Positions 11,196 to 23,960 of a stretch of 64,000 nucleotides of DNA are shown one piece after another. The stretch spans positions 1,488,001 through 1,552,000 of the forward strand of contig JAQQWL010000008.1 of assembly GCA_038363925.1 (NCBI GenBank), given 5' to 3'. Both the position numbers and the translations under genes were made by a program. Below the pieces are notes generated by a model that was not told the origin of the DNA, did not search any database, and saw only the letters and a program-made list of their open reading frames with translations. Origin of the DNA: Apiospora phragmitis (Eukaryota; Ascomycota; Sordariomycetes; Amphisphaeriales; Apiosporaceae). The number at the start of each line of letters is the position of its first letter. Within the stretch, counting starts at the first letter, position 1.

Positions 11196-13937
11196 TTAAA
11201 GTGCCTTGAGCATCCCCTCATGCTTGATGACCCAGCCACCATCTTTAGGGAATCCAGGCGAATCACCCTCGGAACCTGCCCAGCCGGCTGCCATGTAGCC
11301 AACTGAGAGCACACATTAGTTCTCGTTCATTTACCACCTGATTGCGAAAATGCCCGAGAAGAGGATTGATTGACTTACCAGCGTACAGAAGACCAGCATT
11401 GGCAGGCATGAACGGAGGCGGCGTCCCGTCATTCTCGCTACGAAGTGCGAACCCTGTGGTTACGACTAAGTCAACAACAAAATCAAATGCAAAGTGAATC
11501 TGAAAAAAGAAATGAAAAAAAGTTGCTTTCCTCACCAGCATCGTCGAACTTCCAGTAGTCAAACGCCGTGAGGTGGTACACCGCCCTGTCCGGCCTCCCG
11601 ATCCGCGCCGCGTTCATGGCCAGCACCGGCCGGCCCCATCCGCGGATCCGGTCGTCACCCCATACGTCCCAGACCTGGTCGGACGTGACGCGGGCCGTTT
11701 CGGGGTCTACCATCACTCGTTCCTGCGGCATCGCCTTGTCGGTGGCATTGCTGTTGACAAGAGGTGGGTGGTCAGGAAGGATACCCTGCAGCATGATCAG
11801 GCTGCGCGGGTCGCTGGCGAGTTTCGTGTCCTCGGTCCACCAGCTACTATTGAGGCCTTCGTAGACGGCGTAGTACGATTGTCCGGTCTTAGCGTCGGTC
11901 GTCGTGGGCAGAGGCACTAGGTTCGCGGAGACTCTCGTCCACTCGCCCGGGATCGGGCGGCCCAGGAGTGCCTTCCAGTGCTGCGCGACACGCAGGCTAT
12001 ACTGCCAATAAGCTAGCTGTGGGATGAGAGATTGCATGCTCAGCGCTACTTCGGGGACGGAGGAGATGAGGCTTGATTAGGACTTGCCTCGTATGCTAGG
12101 TTCAGAGTCAAGGTCGGTGGCGTATTCTCGGTGACGCCATATGCTCTATGCGGGTCAGTTGCGGTACCCTTGAGGCGTATATCCTAGGTCGCGAAGCTTA
12201 CGGTGGCCCTAGGTCATGGTATCCCGACGTCTCATTCTCCCACGCGTATGAGGCCATGTAGTCGGCAGTAGCGGTTAAGATGGGGTCCCAGCGCTCCAGT
12301 GTTTCTTGAGTGGGCGAACCCTGGTACGCCAGCATGGCCAGATACATGGGATGAGGCTACATGCGATAACATCAGTCAATCCCCGGGGGAGTGCTGGGGA
12401 TCAGTGCTTACCTGTTGCCACATAAGAAGCCCATTAATCCCGCCCGGCGAGCTCGCCCCCGTAACCGGATCCGTCATCTTAGGCCAGCGCGCGCCCGCCC
12501 ACCCCATGCGCCGCGCCCGCGCCACCGACGACCCCAAAACCCTCTCGTAGACCCCCGGGAAGACCCCATCGAAAAGCCGCTGCCGCCCCCACGTGGCCCA
12601 GTGCGCCCCGTGCCACACCACCATCTCCATGTGGAACTTGCCGTACCAGCCGTTGTTCACGAGCCCGCTCTCCTGCGGAGTCTGCTGGCGGGAGCTGGCG
12701 CTGTTGACGCGCACGTGGTACTGGCTCAGGACGATGCGGCGCTGGAGCTCCGTCGCGTTGGGGTGCGAGGAGCCCGTCATCACGTCCACGAAGCCGCCCT
12801 CGGTCCAGTACGCGGCCCAGGCCGCTGAGCTGCGGGCGCGGATCTCGCGGGGGCGCGCGGGTGTTTGCTTGGAGGGGGCGAAATGGGCCGTGAAGGAGAG
12901 CCTTGACGAATCACCATCTCTTCCTCTTCCTGGGGACAGGGTATACCGGTGCGCGGTCTTGGCGGATGATCCAGGGGGTTCGTTGCGGCGGAGCGTCGGG
13001 GGAGGTGATGATGATGACGAAGCATCCCACCGCAGATCGACGTAGTACTTGGTCTCCTGCATCTCGTGGTATATATGCGCGACCGTGGCGTTGTTGCTCT
13101 GGCTACAATCGCGCACGAGCTCTGACGTGTGGTTGAGCGGGAAGTCGTACACGCCGACGAAGACCTCATACTTGTACTCTGCGCTGTGGACGGGCGGGTA
13201 GGGAAAATCGAGCTCGACCTCGAGGTCGCCCGACGCGAGGAGGTCCGACTCGATCTCGAACGCCACGGCGTCGGTCTCGAGGTCGCCCTGCGTGACCACC
13301 TCCACCGGCGTCCCGTCGACCTGGAACTTGGACGTGATGCAGCCGGTCCAGAGGTTCAGCTCCTGGCGGGGTTCTGAGATATCCGAGGCCGACAGCGTCT
13401 GCCCCTTGAGCTTGAGTCCTATACGCCCCAGGTTGACGCGGTTGGGGTTGCCGATGAGCCACTGTGATATCTCGGGGAGGTCCGGGTCTGGAACCTCGTA
13501 GGAGACGTTCCGACCGTGGGTTAGCATAGGGACCCCAGTGTAGTCAGCTACAGTCTCTCTGGTGGGGTGATTCAACCCAGTCAGCACCTATATAATCATT
13601 CTTTTCTCAGTGACATTTACCTACCCATTGGTTGGCAGCGAGTCATTATGCCAAGCCCAAGTCGATAGCGTGTTGAACGAGAGAAAAGTCTGCGTGGCAG
13701 TCAGAAAGATATATGTCGATCAAGCGTGACGTTTATCAATGCGTAAGTCAGTACCTGCATCCCCGTATTGTCTACATTGAATGCGAAATCTCCATTTCCA
13801 ACTTGGAGAGGGGTTGTCTCGTTGTAGATCAGGCTTGTCCGCACGACATTGAACTTAGACACAATGGCCTCCCTGTCAATAGCAGCAGACGCAGAACTGA
13901 TACTGAGTGATGCTAGATAGAAGCTGTAGAGCTTCAT
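11196..13937 (-). CDS. secreted six-hairpin glycosidase-fold protein (GH65/GH95-like)
   Basis: Predicted extracellular carbohydrate-active enzyme; the substrate is unknown. Eight exons join without a frame break: 13755-13937, 13625-13689, 12412-13558, 12202-12356, 12088-12145, 11536-12016, 11379-11453 and 11196-11302 (756 residues). The start at 13937 gives a signal peptide (M-K-L-Y-S-F-Y-L-A-S-L-S-I-S-S-A-S-A). Motifs typical of this fungal group are P-L-Q-V-G-N-G-D-F-A-F near residue 50, G-L-V-N-N-G-W-Y-G-K-F-H-M-E-M-V-V-W-H in the middle (N-terminal edge of the (alpha/alpha)6 domain), E-N-T-P-P-T-L-T-L-N-L-A-Y, F-M-P-A-N-A-G-L-L-Y-A, and a C-terminal W-V-I-K-H-E-G-M-L-K-A-L. The intron 12017-12087 appears to be a GC-AG intron (donor GCAAGT). 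The exact GH family is uncertain: the fold is clear from family resemblance, but the catalytic residue was not assigned. Confidence 0.75.
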
Positions 13938-14221
13938 TATGGATATCAAGCTGAAGAGCATATGTTCTACTCGACCGGAACCGTTCCAATTTCGTCTAGA
14001 ATTTTGGTCGCGATGGGTCCTTTATGGCCCAAGGATCGCCATTACTCCACTGGAAGAATCCGGGGTAATCCGGGCAAATGGACCCGAAACCCTGTCTGGC
14101 AATACCGCCGTGTACGCAGGTGTTCTATTTCTTCCGGTTTGCTTTCACATTTACATAACTCTATAGGCACTGGTGCGCCCGTCAGCCATCGCTCAGATAA
14201 CAACCGGCAAATGAATCCAAC

Positions 14222-14907
14222 TTACTCGTAGACGACTTTCGCGACATCCCACAAGCAAGTGCTCACCCACATGCCGGTGTTGACTTTCTCCGCGTATCGC
14301 GCATCCGTGGTCCGCATCGTGATGAACACCCGATAAGAGTACCTCCGAGGATCAACAGACCGTGCCTTTTCGCTGTCGCGTAGGTCGCTCATGACTTGTG
14401 CCGGCGCTGTCAGGAATCCTCGAGTTCGGCAGTCTATCCTGTTTCAGATTGGGCATCAGAGGTGGTGCTCATAGAAAAAGGCCACGCCTCCCAGTTAATC
14501 AGTAACCTTCACTTACACTGCCGGTGGTTTATCTCCTGTTCTTAGCCGGCATTTCGACTCGACTTGGGTGGCCAAGCTCGAACCGATCGTAAAGTCCAGG
14601 ACCTCTTGGTCGCCTCCCTAACAAGTCTCTCGCGTTAGCAACCGGACTCTGTCGCAGGGTTCGGGAAAACCACTTGCTATCACAATACCACTGCCTATCC
14701 TCCCAGACCAGATTCCATCGGTGAGCGTGGTGTACATTTTGAACAGGTCCCCTGTCGCCACTGTTGCGGTGGCTTCGCTCAACTCCAGAACCATGCGAAA
14801 GTCGAGTTCCAGCCCGGGGGCCGGCACAGACAGATTGGGCTGTAGCTTGCCTAAGTCATCAGCGGGTTGGCCGGAACTGCTCCTACATTTCAATTTAAAG
14901 GTCAACA
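14222..14907 (-). CDS. DUF3237-like protein, start unresolved
   Basis: DUF3237 proteins are small beta-barrel-like proteins of unknown function, often near metabolic genes. Three exon segments are supported: 14671 upward to at least 14794, 14517-14613 and 14222-14438. They are joined by introns with donors GTTTTC and GTAAGT, branch points TGCTAAC and ATTAAC, and acceptors GGGAG and AACAG. The joined frame contains the family pattern: L-E-L-D-F-R-M near the start, a G-D-L-F-K-M-Y block, W-S-G-R-I-G-S-G-I-V-I-A-S-G, then D-P-R-R-Y-S-Y-R-V-F, R-Y-A-E-K-V-N-T-G-M-W-V-S and a final V-V-Y-E stop. The only in-frame ATG (14794) would cut the first strand. The open frame runs upstream to 14907, so a 5' exon probably exists; an ATG at 14940 lies in another frame. 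Confidence 0.6.
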
Positions 14908-16577
14908 CCCGCTCTCATTCTTCTGGGACGCCGAACTCATCCGAACCTTTCCGCTACTCTCATCTGCGATTGCGTCGGTGCCTCCTCTTGGGTACCACTC
15001 CATCTATTTTCCACCGAGTTCCAGCCACTGTGACGTCTATCGGCCGCCCCGCGCATCCAGTCGCCGTGGACCACGATGCTGGAGTCCCAACCGGCATCGT
15101 CGCTTGGCGGCACGGCGGGTAACAGAGGCGGAAGCTCTCCCTGCATCCACTGCTTGCGAATGAAGGCACCCACGAGAAGGTGATTCGGGTGAGAGGTCAT
15201 AGTAATGTACTGAAATACTCGACTACGCTTTCGCTCGTGTCGCCCCGGAATGCTGAGCACATAACAAAGACATAGTACACATATTTTCTCATGGTAGGTC
15301 GGTAGGTATACCCTCAATCAAGCAGTCGAATCGGTCCAAAATTAGGCCGCGTGCATCCTGCCTCGGGCTAATAGAAGGCTAATCGCCGACAGCAATCTGG
15401 CGGACTCAAGGGTAAGCATTACGAAGCAGGATAGTGATATCTCACCCGTTACGTTGGGTAACTCGGCCGAATATATAATTGCAGAACTGTGATTCGATAA
15501 TCATGGCCGAATCTATGGTTCTATTGTTATGGGAGCCAAGGGCAGGATTACGGCAGCAGTAAGCTCATCCATGGCGGGTTGACCGAGTCCGAGTGAATTC
15601 CTCGGGGGCACTTCACCCCACTGGAACAGGTCAATTGCAGGTCGAACAACTGGCCGGTATGTTTTGACACTTGAATGTTATTGCGGTGGGGACGATGGGC
15701 GATATGCGAAATTCAAGGTCATCTGTGTGCACGTCAAGATCGAAATCTCCGAGCCTTGATCGGAGAGCTGCAAGTATGGGCAGTTGGGCACATTAGCCCG
15801 CAGTGGTTGCATTGACGATCTCGCTGACCTTGCTGTGTCTCAAGTCTCGCGGTTAGCCTGCTGTCAGTGCTTGTCAGTTGCTATCAAACAGCGCTGGGAC
15901 CCCACGTCACCCACAGTTACTTCAAGTCTTCAACGCTCCAGGGGTTTGCCAAGAAGACCCTAGTTTGGACCCTTCGAATTCCATCATCATCATCTGTCGG
16001 ATTGTATCTATCGCGCGCCGTAAATCCTGATTGATCTCCCCCGTAGTGTGCCCTGGAGATTAACGACGATGGCGTTGTATCGACCGTTAGGGGGCCTGCG
16101 TCTTGGCAATCTTAAGGCACGGCGCGACGCAGGGGATGCTCTAATCTTCCCACCTTCGTCACTGGTCGGCGGTGATTGGCGGGTTTGTCTCGAACCTGTC
16201 TCTGATTGGCTGAAGTGCTACGTCATTTCTGACGTCCGTCTCTGGCCAGCTCGAACAACAACAACAACTAAAAAAACAGGTTTACGTCAGAAGATATCGA
16301 GAAGCGAATTACGGCAGAAGGGAAATTGGATAGCTGCCTACGATGAGGGATGGCCTGCATATATATACAGGAGAAGAATCCACGGATAAAGATGCCAGGA
16401 ATCCTTCACTTTTCCAATTAAGCATCTCTTGTCCTCTGTCATTGATTGAATATCTACCAAGACAGTTGCCGTATTATCCACGCGCCCAGCAAACCACCAA
16501 GACTTCTACTCAGCTTATCTCAAGCCCACTTTCAAAGCAACACCCCATACAGCCTTACTCGCACCCTATCCACCACC
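14908..16577. other. intergenic with possible 5' exon of the DUF3237 gene
   Basis: Minus-strand open frame 14937-15317 may hold upstream sequence of the DUF3237 gene but has no motif I recognise. The rest shows no gene. A TATATATA stretch at about 16360-16367 lies ~215 bases before the next gene's ATG and could be its TATA element. Confidence 0.4.
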
Positions 16578-17227
16578 ATGCCGTTCTTCTCCAGCCGCAA
16601 GCCCGAGGACGAGGTCGTCGAGGAGCCCGCCCCTGTGCATGAAGAGCACCACAAGCGGAGCCTGTTCGGCAGCCGCCGCGAGCGCTCCATTTCGCCCGCC
16701 TCGACGACCCGCACCAACACCACCACCACGTCGCACTCCTCCAACGGTACTGGTACGTACTGCACTGCATCTTCCTTTCAATCTTATTGTCCCAACAGTT
16801 TGGAATGATGACCTAGTTTACCATTTACTAACACATCTTGTCCCCGCTCCCACAGGCCGCAAATCCTCGATCCTGCACCGGTCCTTCGGCGGCGGAAACA
16901 AGTCGGTCGAGCTGGACCCGTCCATCGTTCAGGCGCGCGAGCGCGTCATGGGCGCCGAGAAGGCTGAGCAGGAGGCCGACCGTGCCCTCAACGCGGCCCG
17001 CGTCCAGGTTCGCGAGGCGCGTGAGGAGGTCAAGCGCCTCGAGCTCGAGGCCAAGGAGGAGGCGCGCCTCGCCAAGATCAAGCAGTACCACGCCGCCGAG
17101 GTCTCGAAGCGCGGCAAGCAGCTTGGCCGTACGTACTAACCCAACAATTCCTGTCTGCCCTCAACCCCTCACCTCTCTATGGCTCTCTTGGCTAACGACT
17201 CACCGGTGTACAGGCCACGGCGTCTAG
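16578..17227 (+). CDS. small conserved fungal coiled-coil protein
   Basis: Three exons, 16578-16752, 16856-17128 and 17214-17227, join to 153 residues with no frame break. Introns begin GTACGT and have TACTAACA-like branch sites. The N-terminal half is disordered and rich in Ser/Thr/Arg, starting M-P-F-F-S-S-R-K-P-E. The C-terminal half (from about residue 75) is a heptad-rich helix, D-P-S-I-V-Q-A-R-E-R-V followed by alternating Ala/Glu/Arg blocks, ending R-H-G-V. Proteins of this shape are common in Pezizomycotina, where I know them only as hypothetical. No signal peptide or membrane segment. The last exon is only 14 nt and supplies the terminal four residues and stop. Confidence 0.8.
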
Positions 17228-18861
17228 ATGCACATGGCCATCGAAGGAACACAAACCCGACCATCCCTTGCTTATTATTATACGACCAGAAGCTGGGCTT
17301 TTCCAGCCGGAGTAGGGGTGATGACTGTTACAGGATATACGATTCATGACTTGATACCTTCTTCTTTGTCTTGTTATCATGTTACCAAATAGCGCAGCGC
17401 GAGCATTGATTAGTGTACTTCTCTTGCCATATGGGTAGCGATTATATGCAAAAATTCATTTAACCATTAGGTGTAGTTTATCATTATCTTCATCGCCTGT
17501 CGTATGCTGCATTGTCTCCGCTTCAGGTTGGTCAAAACGCTGGTTGAAATCGCCTACAAGGTGGTACGTCGATGCGTCCAACCTGTCATACAGGGATATG
17601 TGGTTGCGTTCTTTACATTTTGTTCCCATAACTTGGATTCGATATCAAACCACCACGATGTTCTGTTGCATAATGCAGTGTAACTCGGAAGCGATAGTGT
17701 ACTCCCTCGGCCTTTACTGCTCGGGCCTTTCCATTCGGCGGGATTTCACTAACCCCTTACTTTTCGCGGCCTTTTTTACGAGTACCACTCTCCCTGCTTC
17801 AAACACCGTCATAATTCCCGCCCTTTGACAACTCCGGGTATGGACCGGCTGGCCTCCTGTACGGTCTCGGGTTTCGGAAGTGTCCATTAGGGCACCTAAT
17901 AGGGTAGGATGATGGCTCAATGCTGCTTCAAGTGGTTGAGGTTCTTTTCATGCTGTACCTGATATATGGTTTCTAATCAGCTGAACTTGTAAAAATGTTC
18001 ATATGCCGGTCTGCTGTTACCTGTAACACAAGAACGTGTTCTACCAGTTGGGTCGGATCCTGATTAGGAACCTGCCTAGAGGTTCAAGAAACTTTATGCT
18101 AGCTTAAGCTCTAGTAAAAGAAGGAGGTGAGGGAATCACAAGCCCATCTAGCTTTCGGAGACTGGATGTGTTTTACAGTACGCAAGTCAGGCTTTGACTA
18201 TAACCGTTGCTTATCTAATATACTTGTGGGCTCTTGCGGGCAAGTGAACTTGCTTTTTATGAGACTCTTACTGTCCATTAGCTGACTACGCATTGAATCG
18301 TGGTTAATGGAGGAAACAATCACCCTTGTCTAAAGAACGAGGTATCTTTTTGTTACACGGTAACACTGTTGTGAATGTGACAGTAGCGGTTTGCTAGAAG
18401 TTAAACAGATAGCACAGCATACGAAGTGTGGTGATTAATCGAGCTTTTAACAGGCACCATATCTGCGTCATATTTACATGATATGGATCTATTTTGTTAA
18501 ACTGATACAACAGATGAATTAACAAATTACTCCATATAGATCACCAACCGCCCACTACATGTGAATAGTCCCTGGGCAGTCTGTGAATCCCCCTTACGCG
18601 AGATGGTAGTGAGCCATGCAAAGGTGAGCCTTCAATAACGAATAGTGTGACCAGCCATTACCTCACAGGCTGCCCGAATGATGGCATTGCATTCAATTCT
18701 CCAACAGCTCAAATCGTACATAAACACCCTGTTTCCTTCTCTTGTCCATCTTGCTTCCCTCCCTCCAGTCCGTCAAAGCAGCAACTCACACAAGAGCAAC
18801 TTTGCCATACCATCAACAACAAGAATTCCTTCTTTGCATACTAGCGCTTCAAGGATTCGTG
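17228..18861. other. intergenic, no gene seen
   Basis: 1.6 kb between two plus-strand genes. AT-richer from about 17950 to 18560. No motif-bearing frame, RNA gene or clear repeat. Confidence 0.5.
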
Positions 18862-19681
18862 ATGGCTTACATTCGATACTATGTCGTAGCTCTGCTCCTC
18901 CAGCTCCTCATGAGCCTCACCGCCGCCACCGGCTTCCTCGACCAGGGCTGCGACGCCAGCCAGGACCCCTGGTATCTGGACGACGGCGTGGCCAAGACCT
19001 ACTGCGCCACCCACGTCTGCGACAGCAACGTCCAGACCTCACTCAACCTGAACCTCTGCGTCGGAAGCAAGAACGGCATCCTGTATGCACAGCTAGGGTA
19101 AGCAAACAGCCCTAGTACTAATAATCATCCTCCACCAACCCTACTAAGCATGATTGCCTTCGTGTTATCTACGCGTGATCAAAGAAAGACACACGAGTAT
19201 TTACTAACATCCTACGATAGTGGCAATTTCGGGCAAAGCTGCAAGAATTGCTCCATCCTGGGCAGCTACGACACCCTGCAGTGCGTCTGTCTTGATGACG
19301 CCAAGGATCTGTGGCTTTGGACGACTCTTTCCCTCAGTGAGTTTCACCTCTATTCGAACCCCTAACACTGTTGCCCTTCGGCACCGAGAATCATTAAGAA
19401 CTAACGGACTGTGATTACCACCTCCTCCACCAATAGACACCGGCTTCATCTACAATTGGTTCGGCTACCTCTCTTGCTACGACCAACACCAGACCGATAT
19501 CCCCGTCAGCTATTACTGCAAAGATGTCGGCTGGCAGCCTAACCCCAACGATCAAGATAATTGCACCAACCCTTCGTGCCAGGGGAACCAGGCTGATGCG
19601 GGCCATGTCTCTACCGGTGCTGATGCTGGCGGAGCCGCCTTCGCCTCCAATCAGCCAACAGCAGCCCCAGTGCCAAATTGA
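18862..19681 (+). CDS. secreted CVNH (cyanovirin-N homology) domain protein
   Basis: CVNH proteins are small carbohydrate-binding (lectin-like) proteins built of two internal repeats. Exons 18862-19097, 19221-19336 and 19437-19681 join cleanly to 198 residues (donors GTAAGC and GTGAGT). A hydrophobic signal peptide ends near T-A-A-T-G (residue ~23). The two CVNH-type repeats are visible: S-L-N-L-N-L-C-V-G-S-K-N-G-I-L then G-N-F-G-Q-S-C-K-N-C, and L-Q-C-V-C-L-D-D then L-S-L-N-T-G-F-I-Y-N-W-F-G-Y-L-S-C. Cysteines are abundant, consistent with disulfides in an extracellular protein. The C-terminal ~40 residues are Asp/Ala/Pro-rich and probably disordered. The ligand is unknown. Each intron falls within or at the edge of a repeat. 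Confidence 0.8.
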
Positions 19682-20947
19682 AGCTTTTGGAAATTGACAC
19701 ACGCCTTCCTCCCCTTTCACGAGGCGATAACCTGCTTTCGCTCACACGATGGGATCTCGAGGTCCACGGAGATGGTAACCCCCCTGCGCTTTGTGGTAAG
19801 TTCTTGGGGCTCAGTGGTATAGCTATGATACCAAATAGGACTTATGGCCTAAAGTAAGTATGTAATAGCCCCAAGGGGTTGCACGTACTACACAGAGAAG
19901 GAGTACCCAAAGTCGTGATCCCTTCATGTTCCAGCAAGTGACTTGATGTTGTATATGTGACACATTGCATAAGCTGATAACGATAAGATCGAGAATCAGA
20001 ACCCAGAATCAGGTCTGTTTCCAATCGCTCCAAGACCGCAAACGTGTTCCGCTCATCAGCCCTATTCTGGCCGAGATGATTTCGGAACGTCCAGTACACA
20101 TGCTCCAGCCGCACCCGGTGTCGGCGCTCCCAGTGCAACCCAGGCTGAGAAAGAAGGCGAAGAAAATAAAGGATGAGGAATGTTTCGAATAGTCGCAGTA
20201 TTGCCTGTTTGCTGCTGATCTCAATGGCGTCAGCCGCATTTCTGGTTTATGAACCAATATCTCCGCTCACCGGAGATGACACATACGAACCCTAGGCGGT
20301 AATGCCGGGGGCAGGATGGCGTTGAAAAGTCGCTTTTGGGACAAGTAGACACAGCAACACGACAAGTAGATCAAGTTCATGTTCATGGGTGGTAGGACTT
20401 GCTTTCCTCTTCGGGGGCTGGCCTGCACCTCAAAAGGTAGATTTAAACTATTAATCACGGGCTTTAATCGAAGGGAATATTGGGAACCGATCCAAAAATT
20501 CATGGTAGGGATATTGGTAATTATATGGTCTGTGAGCAACCAATCTGATGTGGCAGCACGCTACAGCATGGTTCAGTGCGAGATGAAGGCATATCAAGGT
20601 TTAGGAAGGCCTTATGTGCCCCATGCAGTGAGCGCATGTTCAGAAGGGATGAATTGGTATGCGCTCAGACACCAAGGACCTGTATATATGACATGAGATA
20701 GACCCGGTAGATAGATGCGAAACCCAAGGCTTTGAACCCCCGCCTCTCAGGACCTACCGCGCTGGCCGAATGCTCACATGGTCGATAGAACTCGTATTGT
20801 CACTATCACTGCAATTATCTACTAGAGCCTAGTAAAACGGTATTATGGCCCCCCTAACCAGAAGTGTTACTTACATTTCTATTCGAGTAGCAAGGACTAA
20901 AGCTCGGTTGAGGCACCCACCATAACTGTACTAGATCAAGAAGGCGA
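19682..20947. other. intergenic, no gene seen
   Basis: Lies between the CVNH gene and the convergently transcribed 230-residue gene. A weak tRNA-like GGGTTCAAAGCC patch (minus strand, about 20716-20780) was considered and rejected. Nothing else is supported. Confidence 0.5.
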
Positions 20948-21639
20948 TTAGAATATGCCCGCCTTTGTGAATTCCTTCTCCATCGTCACCAGGATGTCTG
21001 CCTTCAGGTTCTCGTCGGGTCGCAAGGCGAGGACCGTGTCCATGATAGCCGGCACGGCTATCTCAAGCCCATCGCGGAGATCGCTGTCGTTCTTGTTCTG
21101 CCAGATGTCGGCAAACAGGAAAGCTTCTACCAGCATGAGGATAGTGGTCTCGACGACCTGGGGATGCGGGTTCTTGTGCGTGACCACGTCACGCTGCAGC
21201 TCGTTGCCGAATAAAACCATTTGGTGAATCTGTCGCGTGTGGACGTCGAGCGGTTCCCTGTGGTAGGGGTTATCATCGTCCACGACCTCTGATTTGCAAG
21301 CCTGCAGAAACTGGACAAGGAAGCGCTGCTCGAGTTGGAAGAAGACGTCGAAGGCCTCGCAGAGCTCGAGGTTCAGCCTCGGGACCCACTCATCCCTCCC
21401 TACGTCGCTGAGCTCCTTCCGCGAGGCCGCGAGCTTCTCCGTGCACCGTCGGCAGGTCCCTCGGTCTTCGCCTCGTTCACTGTCCGGAACGTCCACTCGG
21501 GGTCAGGTTCGCCGGGCCTGATCGTCACGGTCTTCCGGCGCTGCATGGGCGTGGCTTTCGTGTCGATGTGCCAACACATCGTAAAGACGGCTTGGACCTC
21601 GGTGACCTGCGTCACTATGCGGATACCTGAAGAAGCCAT
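20948..21639 (-). CDS. hypothetical protein, one frame break
   Basis: Start ATG at 21639 (M-A-S-S-G-I-R-I-V-T-Q-V-T-E-V-Q). The first ~58 residues carry a C-W-H-I-D-T-K-A-T-P block and a P-E-W-T-F-R-T-V segment. After a single missing base near 21471-21478 the frame continues with R-G-T-C-R-R-C-T-E-K-L, a short Cys-x2-Cys motif, then a long helical region to the stop at 20948. Correcting one base gives 693 nt, 230 residues. It resembles small fungal proteins of unknown function that begin with conserved His/Cys blocks. No signal peptide or membrane segment. I do not recognise the family. Confidence 0.6.
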
Positions 21640-23960
21640 GTTAGTGGGCTTTGCTAAGAACTGCGTCGAGGAGTTAGAACTTAGCGTGTGTAGCAAGCGA
21701 TTGTCAGGAGTCGTTTTGTTTGCTGCTAATAGCACAAGCCTTGTCTTGGCTTATGCTGCCTCTTTCGGTCCTTACGGGAGCCTTTGAAGGCCTTTATATC
21801 ATTTTTACTTTCTAACCCTCATCGTATAAAAAGACTATGTTCTCTGATATTCCGATTCCGGTTTCACCTGGGAACTGTTCATTTGTTCTGGGGACAAAGC
21901 ATTGTGACAAAAAGCTACTGTAAGCCCTCGCTCAATACTAGAGTTATCTAACTAGTAGAAATAATCAAGAGACAAAGAAATTGCTCCTGAGAACACTCTT
22001 GAGCCTTCTTGAAGTTACTGAAGACAAGCCTTTACTCCAAGGACGCTGCTATCTCTCTCCAGCACCTGAAGTCCCCGCTAGGAGACCGAATCAGGTACAC
22101 CAAATACTCTCTTTACCAGTCTACTTGTTAACGGAGTTTCTAGCAATGCTTATGTAAGACTAAATGGGAAGTGTAATAGAAACTAGTATATGGAATATAC
22201 GATATAGTTAGCTATACGCAGTAAATAAGAAAAACAAAGGGGGTGAAGACCCCCGCCGGCTTCTTACACCCTGCAAACTAGGCTCCTTCCAGCGTGGCGC
22301 CACTGCTCTAACTGCACTCGACAAAACTTACTCACCGAAACCGCTGCCTGCTTAATAGGGGCGTAGTACGCTCCACACGTAATGCGTATATAAGACCTGG
22401 AAGTCCCCCAAGCTTGCACACCTAGTCCTGATATTCAATCCAACGGTATATCTTTCCATATTTTGACGCTGCCTGCTCAAGATACACCACCTCCCTGATG
22501 CCCTTCTAGACCCTTCGCCGAAAGGCCCACCCGAGCTCACCATGCTAGACAGCATCGCCTTGGATCAGCAGGACACGCGTGGATGCGCCACCCGCGGCGA
22601 GCTCGAAGAGATGCAGGGCGCAGCCATCAATCGGACCTGGATCATCACCACACGATAGTATTGGACTTTGAAAATTTACATATCAGGCAAGGTTAACTTG
22701 CTTGTTCTTTAACACGACACATCATCCTCTTGGCTGTGAAGACACGTAATCGTCAGTTTGTATTTCATATGTCTCTAAAGCAGAGCCTCAAAATATGATT
22801 GTGTATTCTAGGAGAATCGGCACCTACGCGTTGACGTATATCATCCAACCGGCCTAAAGGAACTCTCAAGGCACGCTTACACGCACACGTAGGCATTGTT
22901 GGCGTTGCGGTCCGCTCAGGGGGTCGGGACTCCCATATATCGTCATAATCACCAGTCACAGACCTCATGGAGGCAAGCATTAGGTACATTATTGTGAAAC
23001 GTACGCTTAATGGACCTCTTTCCTTATTCCGACATCAAAATCAGCTTTGACGAGTCAAGTTGCCAGATCTCAGGGTGTCTCCATCGAAACAGTTCCTGGG
23101 CCAATAGGCCAAGAACATGGAAACTTATGCAAAATGGGCTTGGGGGACAAGGTAATTGGCATATGAGCTCCAGCTGGTCCATCGTGGCCGTGTTTTCTTC
23201 TGTTGCTGTCGTGGCCGTTCTTGGCTGTATAGAATATCCAGAGATGTGTTGGCAGTCCGCCACTGCCATGCCATGTCTCGTCAAACTACAGGCGCAGGAA
23301 GATACGACAACGCTGATGCAAGAACAGGGCACAATGAATACTAGCATATTGGTACCATATCGAGGTAGTTACCGAGAGTAAAGTTAGGCTTTACGATTAC
23401 AGTCATATTAAGATCTGCTAATGCTCTTTGACACTATAACCATTTTAGGCGAGTTCCAAATTTCCGGATAGTAAGTAACGATTGGCTCTGCCGGAACCCT
23501 GAACCCAATCCCGTCGTCTCGCGCTTTTGTGGGGGGTTGCCAAGTATGGCATTTCCCGATGGACTTGACCAAATGTGGCTAATTGAGATGATCTTGAACG
23601 GAAAGATACTCATGCCACGGTGCACAGGAAAAGCCTTACTAGTCATGTATATGGGATGAACACACCGAGGGTGCCTGGAAGATGGAATAACGGCATTAAT
23701 GCCATGCGCCAAGATGGAGGACATATTGAACGAGTATTTAAGATAGCCGTACCCGATCGTCACGGTAGTCCGATCTCTAGTAGTGCTACACCACAGGCAA
23801 CTTACCTGACCATATTCCCAACATCGTCGCTTTTAGGCAAACACTACCGTTTATCGTTGCATCTACAGGACAGTTTATCATACAAAATTGACTCCAGTCG
23901 CTTATATCAAGAACGCGAGAAGTCGAACAGACACACACTATCACCATTCCCATAGCCAAC
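21640..23960. other. intergenic, no secure gene
   Basis: 2.3 kb. A 39-codon ATG frame at 22541-22659 follows a TATATAAG stretch (~22385) and could be a short or partial gene, but it has no motif. A minus/plus overlapping pair of frames at 23010-23381 includes one hydrophobic stretch but no family signature. Treated as unsupported. Confidence 0.4.

Noticed and set aside
20716..20780. tRNA-like B-box (GGGTTCAAAGCC, minus strand) with an upstream GCGCGGTAGG
   Set aside because: No consistent acceptor, D-arm and anticodon stems can be drawn; at most a degraded tRNA fragment.
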